64,000 bases of DNA from Streptomyces griseus subsp. griseus (GTDB taxonomy: Bacteria; Actinomycetota; Actinomycetes; Streptomycetales; Streptomycetaceae). Positions 44,080 to 54,723 of the stretch are shown in pieces. The first letter of the stretch is position 1, and every line of letters begins with the position of its first letter. The stretch is taken from contig NZ_JOJE01000011.1 in the NCBI RefSeq assembly GCF_000720255.1, positions 62,001 to 126,000 on the forward strand, written 5' to 3'. The notes beneath the pieces were generated by a model. It was not told the DNA's origin. It saw only the letters and a list, made by a program, of their open reading frames with translations, and did not search any database. The translations under genes were made by a program, and so were the position numbers.

Positions 44080-45165
44080 ATGACTCAGGGGGCCGGTCAG
44101 GGACCCGAGGTGGAGCGCACGGCGACGGTGCGCGACTTCCGGGTGCCCGCATACGTCCACGAGACCGGTCCGTACGACCACAGCACGCACCCGGGCGACG
44201 CGGTACGCCCGGTCGAGGAGCCTGTGGAGCACCCGGACGGGTACACCCCGACGCAGCGCGATCTGCCCGTCATCAACCGGGGTGACACACTCCAGGTGAC
44301 GGTTGACCCGGCGGTCCTCGCCGCGGCCCCGCAGTCCGCCACCGGCCAGGGCCCCTTGTACGTCGTCGGTGACGTGCACGGCTACCTCGACGAGCTCGTG
44401 GCTGCCCTTCAGGAGAAGGGCCTGATCGATGCGGCGGGCCAGTGGAGCGCCGGCACCGCCCGGCTGTGGTTCCTCGGCGACTTCACCGACCGCGGCCCGG
44501 ACGGCATCGGCGTCATCGACCTCGTGATGCGGCTGTCCGCCGAGGCCGCCGCGGCCGGCGGCTACTGCAAGGCCCTCATGGGCAACCACGAGCTGCTGCT
44601 GCTCGGCGCCAAGCGGTTCGGCGACACGCCCGTCAACTCCGGCGCGGGCACCGCCACCTTCCAGGCGGCCTGGCTGCTCAACGGCGGCCAGAAGTCCGAC
44701 ATGGACCGCCTCCAGGACCACCACCTGCAGTGGATGGCCCGGCTCGACGCGGTCGAAGAGGTCGACGGGCATCTGCTCGTCCACTCCGACACGACCGCCT
44801 ACCTCGATTACGGCGACTCCATCGAGGCGGTCAACGACACCATCCGCGAGACGCTCACGCGCAACGACGCGGACGAGGTGTGGGACCTGTTCCGCAAGTT
44901 CACCAAGCGGTTCTCCTTCCGCGACGAGGGCGGTGCCGACGCCGTGCGCTCCCTGCTCGACATGTACGGCGGCACCCGCATCGTTCACGGCCACAGCCCC
45001 ATCCCCTACCTGCTCGGCGAGGTCGGCTCGGAGGAGGGCGAGGACTCCTCCGGTCCCGTGGTCGAGGGACCGCACGTCTACGCCGACGGGCTGGCCATCG
45101 CGATGGACGGCGGGGTGACCATGGCCGGAAAGCTGCTGGTCCAGCAACTTCCCCTGGATATCTGA
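44080..45165 (+). CDS. Calcineurin-like metallophosphoesterase
   Basis: The 361-residue enzyme shows the full PPP-type motif set: GDVHGYLDEL, GDFTDRGPDG, GNHELLLL, His in LLVHSDT, and IVHGHSPIP. An N-terminal 85-residue extension (YVHETGPYDHSTHPGD...) has no motif. It could be a protein phosphatase or nucleotide phosphodiesterase. GGAGGGG precedes the ATG by a short spacer. No membrane segment is seen. Confidence 0.9.
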   Translation: MTQGAGQGPEVERTATVRDFRVPAYVHETGPYDHSTHPGDAVRPVEEPVEHPDGYTPTQRDLPVINRGDTLQVTVDPAVLAAAPQSATGQGPLYVVGDVHGYLDELVAALQEKGLIDAAGQWSAGTARLWFLGDFTDRGPDGIGVIDLVMRLSAEAAAAGGYCKALMGNHELLLLGAKRFGDTPVNSGAGTATFQAAWLLNGGQKSDMDRLQDHHLQWMARLDAVEEVDGHLLVHSDTTAYLDYGDSIEAVNDTIRETLTRNDADEVWDLFRKFTKRFSFRDEGGADAVRSLLDMYGGTRIVHGHSPIPYLLGEVGSEEGEDSSGPVVEGPHVYADGLAIAMDGGVTMAGKLLVQQLPLDI

Positions 45166-45364
45166 ACCTTCCCGGGGCAGGCGTCCCCCGACGTCGGAAG
45201 GGCGGGTGACGGCGCAGGCCAGGGGCCAATTTCGGCAAACCCCCTGTCAACGTGTGCCGTCACCGCTCTACCATCGCCTTATCCGTAGCAGGCTCCCCTC
45301 CGTTTCTGCCCGACGGCTCGTTGGCATGCGAGCCCCAAGCCCTACGGAGCATCGGGGGATGCAC

Positions 45365-46228
45365 ATGAACAGCGTTCCGCAGCACCTGCACAGTGAGGAC
45401 CGCCAGGAGTACGAGCGGATCCTCGACGAGGCGCTGCGCTCCGCACCACAACGCCCGGAACTGACCGCTGTCGGACAGCGGCTCAACCCCGAACAACTGC
45501 GCACCATGGCGCTCAACGCCACCGCACTCATCACGGCGGCCGCGGCGACCGAGTACCAGCACTACGTCAAGGTCCGCGAGGAACTGCGCCATCCGGAACC
45601 GTCCACCCCGTCGTCGGCCCGCGAAGCCGGCTCGGCGGAGTCGGAGCCGGGCGCGATGGGGCTCGCCGCCACCGTGGGCGAGGTCGCCGAGGCCTCCGGC
45701 GCGGGCGCCATCGCCGTCGTCGCGGTCCTGGCTCCCGTCCTCGCGGGAACCGCCGCGGCGATCTTCCTGCTCGTGGGCTACATCCTGAAGATGCTCGACC
45801 CCGAACCGGCGTTCGCCCAAACCCTGATCACCGCCGGCTGGGTGTTCGGCGCCATGACCGCGGCGGCGATCCTCGTCGCCACTGTCGGGCTGCTGCTCAC
45901 CGCCCTGCGCAACCAGCCCTCACCGACGATCGATGCGTACGGCGAGCTGAGCGAGGAGGTGACGCGGGCCAGGGACGCCTGGCGCGAGGCCCTCCTGGAG
46001 CGCGGCATACTGCCGTTCCTGCGGGAGGCCCTCGCCGACCCCGGCAGCATGTCCGCGCTGCACCGCACGGCCCCGCCGACGCCGACCGGCCGCATCCCGC
46101 ACCTCGGATACGGTCGACCCGGCTTCACCAGCCCCGCCGACGACGGCGTCCGCGGCCCGCGCCCGAGCTTCTCGAGTCCGGACTACACCAGCCCGGACTT
46201 CGGGGGCCCGGAACACCCTCCGGAGTAA
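45365..46228 (+). CDS. Membrane protein of unknown function
   Basis: The 287-residue protein has a helical N-terminal part (about 1-75, HSEDRQEYERILDEAL). Two membrane segments follow, at about 115-142 and 155-182. A C-terminal helix and a Pro/Ser/Gly-rich tail with SSPDYTSPDF complete it. The ATG at 45365 is preferred over 45359 because GGGGG directly abuts the latter. An inverted repeat, GGTGACGGC (45205-45213) with GCCGTCACC (45256-45264), lies upstream. No family was recognised. Confidence 0.72.
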   Translation: MNSVPQHLHSEDRQEYERILDEALRSAPQRPELTAVGQRLNPEQLRTMALNATALITAAAATEYQHYVKVREELRHPEPSTPSSAREAGSAESEPGAMGLAATVGEVAEASGAGAIAVVAVLAPVLAGTAAAIFLLVGYILKMLDPEPAFAQTLITAGWVFGAMTAAAILVATVGLLLTALRNQPSPTIDAYGELSEEVTRARDAWREALLERGILPFLREALADPGSMSALHRTAPPTPTGRIPHLGYGRPGFTSPADDGVRGPRPSFSSPDYTSPDFGGPEHPPE

Positions 46229-46232
46229 CCCT

Positions 46233-46266
46233 CGGCTTGCGCCCCCGCCCAGGGGAGCGCAAGCCG
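46233..46266. terminator. Convergent terminator
   Basis: CGGCTTGCGC (46233-46242) pairs perfectly with 46257-46266. An inner CCCC/GGGG extension is possible. It lies between the membrane protein gene and thiC. Confidence 0.75.
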
Positions 46267-46330
46267 CACACCCGACAAACCGTCGGCTTCCGGCCATTCC
46301 TGAACGCACCGGGTCCGTCGAGGAGTTCCG

Positions 46331-48276
<1,946 letters not shown>

Positions 48277-48356
48277 TGTGCAAAGGTGCCTCCACGCTAG
48301 CGTCCTTTGTGGCGCGGTGAACAGTGGGCCTCGGCCGTTCTTGCGATGATCGGGCG

Positions 48357-49997
48357 GTGACCACGAGACAGCAGTACCCGTTCCCGCCGCAGGAGCCGCC
48401 TCGCCGACCTGGCGACGGAAGCGGCAACGGCCGTGGGGGCGAGGCTGGTTACGGCGGCGGGCCAGGCCGGGGCAGTGGCTGGGACTACGACTTCGCCAAC
48501 GGGAACGAGCACGGGGCCCACGGGAACACCGGCGGCGGCCCCGGGCATGGCCCCGGCGACGGCCGCGGCCCGGGTGACCACGGGGACGGCCACGGGCAAG
48601 GGCACGGGCACGGCGACGGACCCGGGCAGGGGCAGGGGCAGGGGCAGGGGCACGGGCACGGGCACGGGCACGGTGGCAACGGTCACGGTCACTCGCACAG
48701 TCACAGCCACGGTCCGGCCACCCCCGTCTCCAAGCACCTGCGCAAGGTCATCGCGGCGATCCTCATCCCCTTCGCCGCGGCGGTGGTGGTCGGGCTCGCC
48801 GTGCTGTGGCCCGGAGGCGCCCCGGCGCACGAGCGCACCGGGGTCGGCTTCGACCGGCAGACCCAGGAGGCCACGGTCGCCAAGGTCGAGAGCGTGAGCT
48901 GCAAGTCGGTGAACGCCTCGGGGGGCAGCCCGACCGGCGACACCTCCACCGCCGAGGGCTCCTCCGCCCAGCAGCAGGCGGACGGCACCTGCAAGAAGGC
49001 GACGATCCGGGTCGTCACGGGCGACGACAAGGGCCGTACGTTCACGGAGATCATCCAGCCCGACCAGTCACGGCAGTTGAGCGAGGGCGAGAAGGTCGTC
49101 GTCGCCTACGAGCCCTCGGCTCCGAAGGACCTGCAGTACTCGGTCACGGACGTCAACCGCCGCCTCCCCATGACGGTGCTCGCGGGTATCTTCGCCCTCG
49201 CCGTCGTGGTCGTAGGTCGGCTGCGTGGTGTGATGGCGCTGGTCGCGCTGGCCATCAGCTTCCTGGTGCTGAACTTCTTCATCCTGCCCGCGATCCTCCA
49301 GGGCTCGAACCCGCTGGTCGTGGCAGTGGTCGGGTCGAGCGCCATCATGCTGGCCGCCCTGTACCTGTGCCATGGCCTGTCCGCCCGGACCTCCGTGGCG
49401 GTGCTCGGCACGCTGATCTCGCTGCTGCTGATCGGCGTCCTCGGTTCGGTGTTCATCGACTGGGCCGCGCTCACCGGGAACACCGACGACAACACCGGTC
49501 TGATCCACGGCCTGTACCCCGAGATCGACATGAGCGGTCTGCTGCTGGCGGGCGTGATCATCGGCTCGCTCGGTGTCCTTGACGACGTGACGGTCACCCA
49601 GACGTCGGCGGTCTGGGAGCTACACGAAGCCAACCCGACGATGGGCTGGCGAGGGCTGTACCGCGCCGGTATCCGCATCGGCCGCGACCACATCGCCTCG
49701 GTCGTCAACACGCTCGTCCTCGCCTATGCGGGCGCCGCGCTGCCGCTGCTGCTGCTCTTCTCGATCGCGCAGAGCAGCGTCGGTACGGTCGCCAACAGTG
49801 AGCTGGTCGCGGAGGAGATCGTGCGCACGCTGGTGGGATCGATCGGTCTGGTCGCGTCGGTTCCGGTCACCACGGCGCTGGCGGCCCTGGTCGTCTCGGC
49901 GGACCGGGCGGGCGAGGCGGTACCGATGGTGCCGGCCACCGCGGACACCGGGCCGATTCCGGTGCGTGGCGCGAGGGGGCGGCGGCGCAAGCGCTGA
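48357..49997 (+). CDS. YibE/F family membrane protein with His/Gly-rich N-terminus
   Basis: The 546-residue protein opens with about 120 cytoplasmic Gly/His/Asp-rich residues. Sixteen His lie between residues 52 and 118, in runs like GHGHGHGHGG and GHSHSHSH. One helix (about 131-152) leads to an extracytoplasmic domain (about 155-265). Then come about seven helices of the YibE/F domain, with LGVLDDVTVTQTSAVWEL. The His-rich tail suggests metal binding, perhaps Ni, Zn or Co, but YibE/F function is unknown. It is divergent from thiC; GTG is close to a GATGAT -10-like box. Confidence 0.85.
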   Translation: MTTRQQYPFPPQEPPRRPGDGSGNGRGGEAGYGGGPGRGSGWDYDFANGNEHGAHGNTGGGPGHGPGDGRGPGDHGDGHGQGHGHGDGPGQGQGQGQGHGHGHGHGGNGHGHSHSHSHGPATPVSKHLRKVIAAILIPFAAAVVVGLAVLWPGGAPAHERTGVGFDRQTQEATVAKVESVSCKSVNASGGSPTGDTSTAEGSSAQQQADGTCKKATIRVVTGDDKGRTFTEIIQPDQSRQLSEGEKVVVAYEPSAPKDLQYSVTDVNRRLPMTVLAGIFALAVVVVGRLRGVMALVALAISFLVLNFFILPAILQGSNPLVVAVVGSSAIMLAALYLCHGLSARTSVAVLGTLISLLLIGVLGSVFIDWAALTGNTDDNTGLIHGLYPEIDMSGLLLAGVIIGSLGVLDDVTVTQTSAVWELHEANPTMGWRGLYRAGIRIGRDHIASVVNTLVLAYAGAALPLLLLFSIAQSSVGTVANSELVAEEIVRTLVGSIGLVASVPVTTALAALVVSADRAGEAVPMVPATADTGPIPVRGARGRRRKR

Positions 49998-50101
49998 GGT
50001 GCCGGGGCGCTGCCCCGCGCCACCCCTGAAAGAAGAAGCGTTCCTGCTGACCCCCCGCCCACAGCTGAAGCGTTCCGCCTCCGCCATGGCCGCAAGCCCC
50101 C

Positions 50102-50539
50102 TCAGCCGGCGCTCTGCTCCTCCGCCAGGATGCGGTCCAGGGCCTCGTCGAGGTGCGCGTCGAAGTCGCCGAGCGCACCTTCCTGGCCCAGTGGTACCAG
50201 CTTGTCGGTGCGGTCGAGGAAGGCCACGAGCGGCGCCGTGGACGAGCGGAACAACGCGTGATCGCATCCGACCTGAAGGCGGATCAGTACCTCGCCCAGT
50301 GAGTCCTGTTCGACGGGCGAAACCCGCACGTCACCCTCGCCGCACGGCCGACCCACCCCGTCAATCAGCAGCTCGCGCCCGAACGCCCAGGTCACCGGTG
50401 CATCGCCGGGCAAGTGGAAGGTCAGCCGTACGGCATAGGGATCACAGGCCTCGTACCGCAGTTCCACCGGGATACGGAATGAGAGCTCCTCGGAGACGAG
50501 AAAGCTCATCATGACCTCTGCCTGTACGGACTCGCGCAT
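50102..50539 (-). CDS. ssgA: Sporulation-specific cell division activator SsgA
   Basis: The 145-residue SALP-family protein is recognisable by VQAEVMMSFLVSEEL, IPVELRYEACDPYAVRLTFH, VTWAFGRELL and FLDRTDKLVPLGQE. SsgA activates septum formation during sporulation, partly by helping localise SsgB and FtsZ. MRESVQAE was taken as start; an upstream ATG adds five residues. ssgR lies 99 bp upstream on the same strand, as in S. coelicolor, where SsgR is required for ssgA transcription. Confidence 0.95.
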   Translation of the reverse strand: MRESVQAEVMMSFLVSEELSFRIPVELRYEACDPYAVRLTFHLPGDAPVTWAFGRELLIDGVGRPCGEGDVRVSPVEQDSLGEVLIRLQVGCDHALFRSSTAPLVAFLDRTDKLVPLGQEGALGDFDAHLDEALDRILAEEQSAG

Positions 50540-50638
50540 CGCCTGTCCTGTCATCTGCCGTCAACTGGCCGGGAATGAACCCCTGACACTTGGTGGCATC
50601 TTGCTGAACGTACACAGGAGATCACAAGGAGTGAGTTT

Positions 50639-51502
50639 TCAGATAGTGATAGAGAGTGCGAGCGACCCCAGGAGCTGTCCCATCTCGTCCTGGAGACGGT
50701 GCACCACGGGAAGCAACCGGTCGGCCTGATGGGAGGGGAGAGAGACAGCCACCGTCGCCGCCGTGGTGCCCAACGTGATCGGGACGGCCGCGCACACCGT
50801 CCCCAGCGCGTACTCCTGTCGTTCGACCACGGGTTCCATCCGCCGGATGCGCTCCAACCGCCGGATCAGGGCATGGCCGTCACGCACCGTGTACGGCGTC
50901 AGGGACTGCACCGGGTAGCGGGTGAGGTGGTCGCGGCGGGCGTTCTCGTCGAGTTGGGAGAGCAGACACTGCCCGACGGCGTGCGCGTGACCGGTCTCGC
51001 GGAAGTCGGCCCACTCCTCCACCGCCGGGTTGGCCGGGGTGTCCGAGACGCACATGACCTCGATCTCGCCCTCGCGGTAGACGGCGTAGTACACAGGCAC
51101 ACCGAGGGAATCGCGCCAGCGCGCGAGGGCGTCGGTGACCGTGCTGCGACGTTTCTGCGCCGCCCCGCTGCTGCTCAGCCGCTCGGCCGCCTCACCGAGG
51201 AAGAACAGCCCCTTCTCACGGCGCAGATAGCCCTCGTGAACGAGGGTGCGCAGGAGGTGGTAGGCCGTAGGGAGCGCGAGGCCGGTCTCGCGCGCCAGTT
51301 GTTTGGCGGGGGCTCCGTGCTGGTGCTCCGCCACGGACTCGAGGAGCCGCATCGCCCGCTGGACGGATCCGATCAGAGTGGCCTGGGAGTGCGTCGGCTC
51401 GGCGGGCGCTGTCGAGGCGCGGCGCTGCACCGGGGGTGCGGAGGAGCGCGGTTGCCCATCCGGTACGTGCAGTTGCGAGGGTGCGGTGTCTACCGTGGCC
51501 AA
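50639..51502 (-). CDS. ssgR: IclR-family regulator SsgR
   Basis: The 287-residue IclR-type activator of ssgA has a disordered Pro/Ala/Gln N-terminus (about 1-40). The helix-turn-helix domain follows (SVQRAMRLLESVAEHQ, AKQLARETGLALPTAYHLLRTL, GYLRREKGLFFLG). A C-terminal effector domain carries GHAHAVGQCLLSQLD. Position directly upstream of ssgA supports the identity. The start is TTG at 51502, 7 nt after GGGAG; a start closer to the HTH is possible. Confidence 0.9.
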   Translation of the reverse strand: MATVDTAPSQLHVPDGQPRSSAPPVQRRASTAPAEPTHSQATLIGSVQRAMRLLESVAEHQHGAPAKQLARETGLALPTAYHLLRTLVHEGYLRREKGLFFLGEAAERLSSSGAAQKRRSTVTDALARWRDSLGVPVYYAVYREGEIEVMCVSDTPANPAVEEWADFRETGHAHAVGQCLLSQLDENARRDHLTRYPVQSLTPYTVRDGHALIRRLERIRRMEPVVERQEYALGTVCAAVPITLGTTAATVAVSLPSHQADRLLPVVHRLQDEMGQLLGSLALSITI

Positions 51503-51600
51503 GGGTCACTCCCGAAGCGCGAGGGGGCAGCCCGTACGAAGAGCACGGGTGGGGGTACGCCGCTCGCGGGGTGATCCCCGCGTCGAGTTCCGGACTCTAA

Positions 51601-51655
51601 CCGTCCGCCACCGCATACGGACGGGCTGCCGGGAAACTTCCCTCGCCCGAGGGAA
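51601..51655. promoter_or_regulatory. Two dyads upstream of ssgR
   Basis: CCGTCCG (51601-51607) pairs with CGGACGG (51618-51624). TTCCCTCG (51638-51645) pairs with CGAGGGAA (51648-51655) around CC. They lie 100-150 bp before ssgR and just after the DUF5326 stop. They may be operators for ssgR control or a terminator. Confidence 0.45.
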
Positions 51656-51694
51656 CCGGTGATTCCCGTTACCGGCCCCCGGTGCCCGTACGCC

Positions 51695-51907
51695 TCACCA
51701 GTCGCCGCGCGACGACGAGCTCGACGTGAACTTGCGTACGACGTAGATCAGTCCGCCGACCAGCGCGACGAAGACCAGCACCTTGAACAGCAGGCCGATC
51801 ACAAAGCCGACGACGCTGGCTATCAGCCCGCCGAACACGACCAGGGCGATGACCGGCACCGCGATCCACTTCACCCACCACGGCAGTCCCGCGAAGATCT
51901 CTCGCAT
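51695..51907 (-). CDS. DUF5326 family small membrane protein
   Basis: The 70-residue protein begins MREIFAGLPWWVKWIAVPV and has two hydrophobic helices (about 10-33 and 37-58). It ends with KFTSSSSSRGDW. It is a short actinobacterial membrane protein of unknown function. The downstream ATG (MREIF) was chosen over longer starts because GAGG lies upstream at normal distance and the extension looks noncoding. Confidence 0.8.
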   Translation of the reverse strand: MREIFAGLPWWVKWIAVPVIALVVFGGLIASVVGFVIGLLFKVLVFVALVGGLIYVVRKFTSSSSSRGDW

Positions 51908-52060
51908 CGCCCTCGTCCTCATCTCTGTGGTGCCCGGCACGTTCGTGCCGGATGTTCCGATGTCCTGCCAACGATGCTAGGTCCGCGAGGGGCGCCGACG
52001 GGGGCCCGGCACCCCTTGTCCTCCCCTGACCGATCCCCTAGGGAACCCCGAGGCGCCGGG

Positions 52061-52378
52061 TCAGGCCTCAGGCGGAGAGAACACCACCATGACCCGCAGG
52101 TCCTCGCTGATGTGGTGGAACTTGTGGGCGACGCCGGCCGGTACGTACACCACGCTGCCGCGTGCCACCTGCGTGGTCTCCAGGCCCACGGTGATCGCGG
52201 CCCGGCCGCTCACCACGAAGTACACCTCGTCCTGGTTGTGCGGGGCCTGCGGATCGTGCGCGCCGGCGTCCAGCGCGTACAGCCCCACGGACATGTTGCG
52301 TTCCCGCAGGAACTGAAGGTAGGCGCCCTCGTTGGCGGCTCTCTCCGCCTCCAGTTCATCCAACCGGAATGCTTTCAT
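52061..52378 (-). CDS. Cupin-domain protein
   Basis: The 105-residue single-cupin protein has metal-site motifs HDPQAPHNQDEVYFVVSG (His, His, Glu) and PAGVAHKFHHI (His). Such small cupins act as metal-dependent enzymes or ligand sensors; the substrate is unknown. The ATG at 52378 is 48 bp from the divergent holin-like gene, so the two share a compact promoter region. Confidence 0.85.
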   Translation of the reverse strand: MKAFRLDELEAERAANEGAYLQFLRERNMSVGLYALDAGAHDPQAPHNQDEVYFVVSGRAAITVGLETTQVARGSVVYVPAGVAHKFHHISEDLRVMVVFSPPEA

Positions 52379-52426
52379 CACACTCGCCCACACTCGTAGC
52401 CGATCTCTTCTGCCACGATCAGACAC

Positions 52427-52804
52427 ATGAAGAATTTCGTAGTCAAGACGATCGCCAACGCGGGTGCCCTGGCGGTCTCCGTGTGGTTGCTCGACAAGAT
52501 CACTCTGACCGGTGACAGCACGGGCAAGAAGATCGGCACCCTGATAGTCGTCGCCCTGCTCTTCGGCGTGGTGAACTTCGTCGTCAAGCCGATCGTGAAG
52601 GTACTGACCTTCCCGCTGTTCATCCTCACGCTCGGGCTGATCACCCTGGTGGTCAACGCGCTGATGCTGCTGCTCACGTCATGGCTGGCCGACAAGCTGG
52701 ACCTGAGCTTCCACGTCGAGGGTTTCTGGACCGCGGTCCTGGGCGGTCTGATCATCTCCATCGTCTCCTGGGCGCTGCACGTCGTCCTGCCCGACGAGGA
52801 CTGA
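52427..52804 (+). CDS. Phage holin family (YvlD-like) membrane protein
   Basis: The 125-residue protein has four hydrophobic helices and the YvlD/holin-4 layout (FGVVNFVVKPIVKVLTFPLFILTLGLITLVVNALMLLL). Chromosomal members are not lytic and have unknown envelope roles. It is followed after 7 bp by ptpA, suggesting cotranscription. Confidence 0.85.
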   Translation: MKNFVVKTIANAGALAVSVWLLDKITLTGDSTGKKIGTLIVVALLFGVVNFVVKPIVKVLTFPLFILTLGLITLVVNALMLLLTSWLADKLDLSFHVEGFWTAVLGGLIISIVSWALHVVLPDED

Positions 52805-52811
52805 CCACACG

Positions 52812-53303
52812 ATGACCTACCGCGTCTGCTTCGTCTGCACCGGCAACATCTGCCGCTCCCCGATGGCCGAGTCGGTCTTCCGCGCGCGCGTGGCGGAGGC
52901 CGGCCTCGAAGGGCTCATCGAGGTCGACAGCGCCGGAACGGGCGGTTGGCACGAGGGGGACGGAGCCGACCCGCGCACCGTCGCGGTCCTGGAGGACAAC
53001 GGTTACGGCAGTGAGCACACCGCCCGGCAGTTCCAGGCGGCCTGGTTCTCCCGCCTCGACCTGGTGATCGCCCTCGACGGCGGTCATCTCAAGGCGCTGC
53101 GCCGTCTCGCCCCGACCGAGGAGGACGCGCTCAAGGTGCGGCTGCTGCGCTCGTACGACCCCGCCGCGGGCAACGACCTCGATGTTCCCGACCCCTACTA
53201 CGGAGGCATGGACGGCTTCGAGGGGTGCCTTGAGATGGTGGAAGCGGCGAGCGCCGGGCTGCTCGCCGCGGTGTACGAGCAGGTGGAAGGACGGGCGGCA
53301 TGA
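52812..53303 (+). CDS. ptpA: Low-molecular-weight protein tyrosine phosphatase
   Basis: The 163-residue enzyme has the P-loop VCTGNICRSP near the N-terminus (nucleophile Cys, binding Arg). The general acid Asp is in VPDPYYGG. The length and motifs match S. coelicolor PtpA, whose overexpression affects antibiotic production. It overlaps the next gene's start by 4 nt. Confidence 0.93.
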   Translation: MTYRVCFVCTGNICRSPMAESVFRARVAEAGLEGLIEVDSAGTGGWHEGDGADPRTVAVLEDNGYGSEHTARQFQAAWFSRLDLVIALDGGHLKALRRLAPTEEDALKVRLLRSYDPAAGNDLDVPDPYYGGMDGFEGCLEMVEAASAGLLAAVYEQVEGRAA

Positions 53304-54475
53304 ACGATTCAGCTGCGGACGATCGGAGCGGCTCCGTCGACAGCGGCTCGCCGGGCGCCGGGGAGGGCACACGCGCCGTGCGCGCCGGGCTGCCCGAGGC
53401 GGTCAAGCACGAGCCGACCCTGCCCGGGCCGGTGTTCGCCGCCCACTACCACCTGCCGGGCGAGCCCACCGGGCCGTACGCGTACGGCCGTGACGAGAAT
53501 CCGACCTGGACCCATCTGGAGCGGGCCATCGGCGAGCTGGAGGCGCCGGGGCGGGACGACGTCGAGACGCTCGTGTTCGCCTCCGGCATGGCCGCCGTCT
53601 CCTCGGTGCTCTTCTCCCAGCTGTGCGCCGGGGACGCGGTCGTCCTGCCCGGCGACGGCTACCAGGCGCTGCCCCTGGTCCGCTCCCAGCTGGAGGCGTA
53701 CGGCATCGAGGTGCGCACCGCGCCGACTGGCGACGACGCCCAGCTCGGTGTCCTCGACGGCGCCAGGCTGCTGTGGATCGAGTCGCCCTCCAACCCCGGA
53801 CTCGACGTGTGCGACATCCGGCGGCTGGTCGGGGCGGCACACGCGCGTGGCGCCCTCGTGGCCGTCGACAACACCCTGGCCACACCGCTCGGACAACGCC
53901 CGCTGGAACTGGGCGCCGACTTCTCGGTGGCCAGCGGCACCAAGCAGCTCACCGGGCACGGCGATGTCCTCCTGGGCTACGTCACCGGCCGCGCCCCCGA
54001 GACCATGGCCGCCGTACGCCGCTGGCGCAAGATCGTCGGGGCGATTCCGGGGCCCATGGAGGCGTGGCTGGCTCACCGGTCGATCGCCACGCTCCAGCTG
54101 CGGGTCGACCGGCAGAACTCCACCGCCCTCGCCCTCGCCGAGGTACTGCGCGAGCAGCCCGAGGTGACCGGGCTGCGTTACCCGGGCCTGCACGACGACC
54201 CCGCGCACAAGGTCGCCTCGCAGCAGATGCGGCGCTACGGGTGCGTCGTCTCCTTCACCCTCCCCACACGCGCGCGTGCCGAGCGTTTTCTCGAGGCGCT
54301 GCGACTCGTGGACGACGCGACGAGCTTCGGCGGGGTGCGCTCCACGGCCGAACGGCGCCGCCGTTGGGGCGGGGACGCGGTGCCGGAGGGCTTCATCCGG
54401 TTCTCGGTCGGGGCCGAGGATCCCGAGGATCTCGTGGCGGATGTGCTGCGTGCGCTGGAGGAGTCGGCGGGATGA
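53300..54475 (+). CDS. Cys/Met metabolism PLP-dependent enzyme
   Basis: The 391-residue cystathionine gamma-lyase/synthase-type enzyme shows FASGMAAVSSVLF, WIESPSNPGLDVCDI, VDNTLATP and the PLP Lys in ASGTKQLTGHGDVLLGYV. Whether it makes or cleaves cystathionine cannot be decided. It is translationally coupled to ptpA and ends before a strong dyad. Confidence 0.87.
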   Translation: MNDSAADDRSGSVDSGSPGAGEGTRAVRAGLPEAVKHEPTLPGPVFAAHYHLPGEPTGPYAYGRDENPTWTHLERAIGELEAPGRDDVETLVFASGMAAVSSVLFSQLCAGDAVVLPGDGYQALPLVRSQLEAYGIEVRTAPTGDDAQLGVLDGARLLWIESPSNPGLDVCDIRRLVGAAHARGALVAVDNTLATPLGQRPLELGADFSVASGTKQLTGHGDVLLGYVTGRAPETMAAVRRWRKIVGAIPGPMEAWLAHRSIATLQLRVDRQNSTALALAEVLREQPEVTGLRYPGLHDDPAHKVASQQMRRYGCVVSFTLPTRARAERFLEALRLVDDATSFGGVRSTAERRRRWGGDAVPEGFIRFSVGAEDPEDLVADVLRALEESAG

Positions 54476-54516
54476 CCGGATTACGGACGCCCCGAGGGCG
54501 TCCCGCTACGTACGAC

Positions 54517-54555
54517 GGACGGTCCGAGCCTCCCCCCTCTTGGCTCGGACCGTCC
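54517..54555. terminator. Terminator-like dyad
   Basis: GGACGGTCCGAGCC (54517-54530) pairs perfectly with 54542-54555 around an 11-nt C/T loop. It lies 42 bp after the PLP-enzyme stop. Confidence 0.7.
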
Positions 54556-54595
54556 TCGGTTCTGCGCGCGAAGAACCGCGCGAACCAGGCTAGTT

Positions 54596-54612
54596 GACTC
54601 TGTGTCAGAGTC
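54596..54612. promoter_or_regulatory. Dyad upstream of LysR gene
   Basis: GACTCTG-TGT-CAGAGTC is a 7-bp perfect dyad about 110 bp before the LysR start. An imperfect 24-bp direct repeat (GCCGGAGAAGNGCTGTA, twice, about 54665-54708) follows. Both are candidate autoregulation sites. Confidence 0.4.
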
Positions 54613-54723
54613 CAATCACAGTAGCGACAGAGACCTATCGACTTATTTATAGTTGTGCCCGGCCGGGGCCGGAGAAGTGCTGTAGCCGGGGGCCGGAGAA
54701 GGGCTGTACGAGGGGAGGCGCGT

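Noticed and set aside
52427..52804. Prophage remnant suggested by a holin-like gene
   Set aside because: No other phage gene is nearby, and YvlD-type proteins are ordinary chromosomal membrane proteins.
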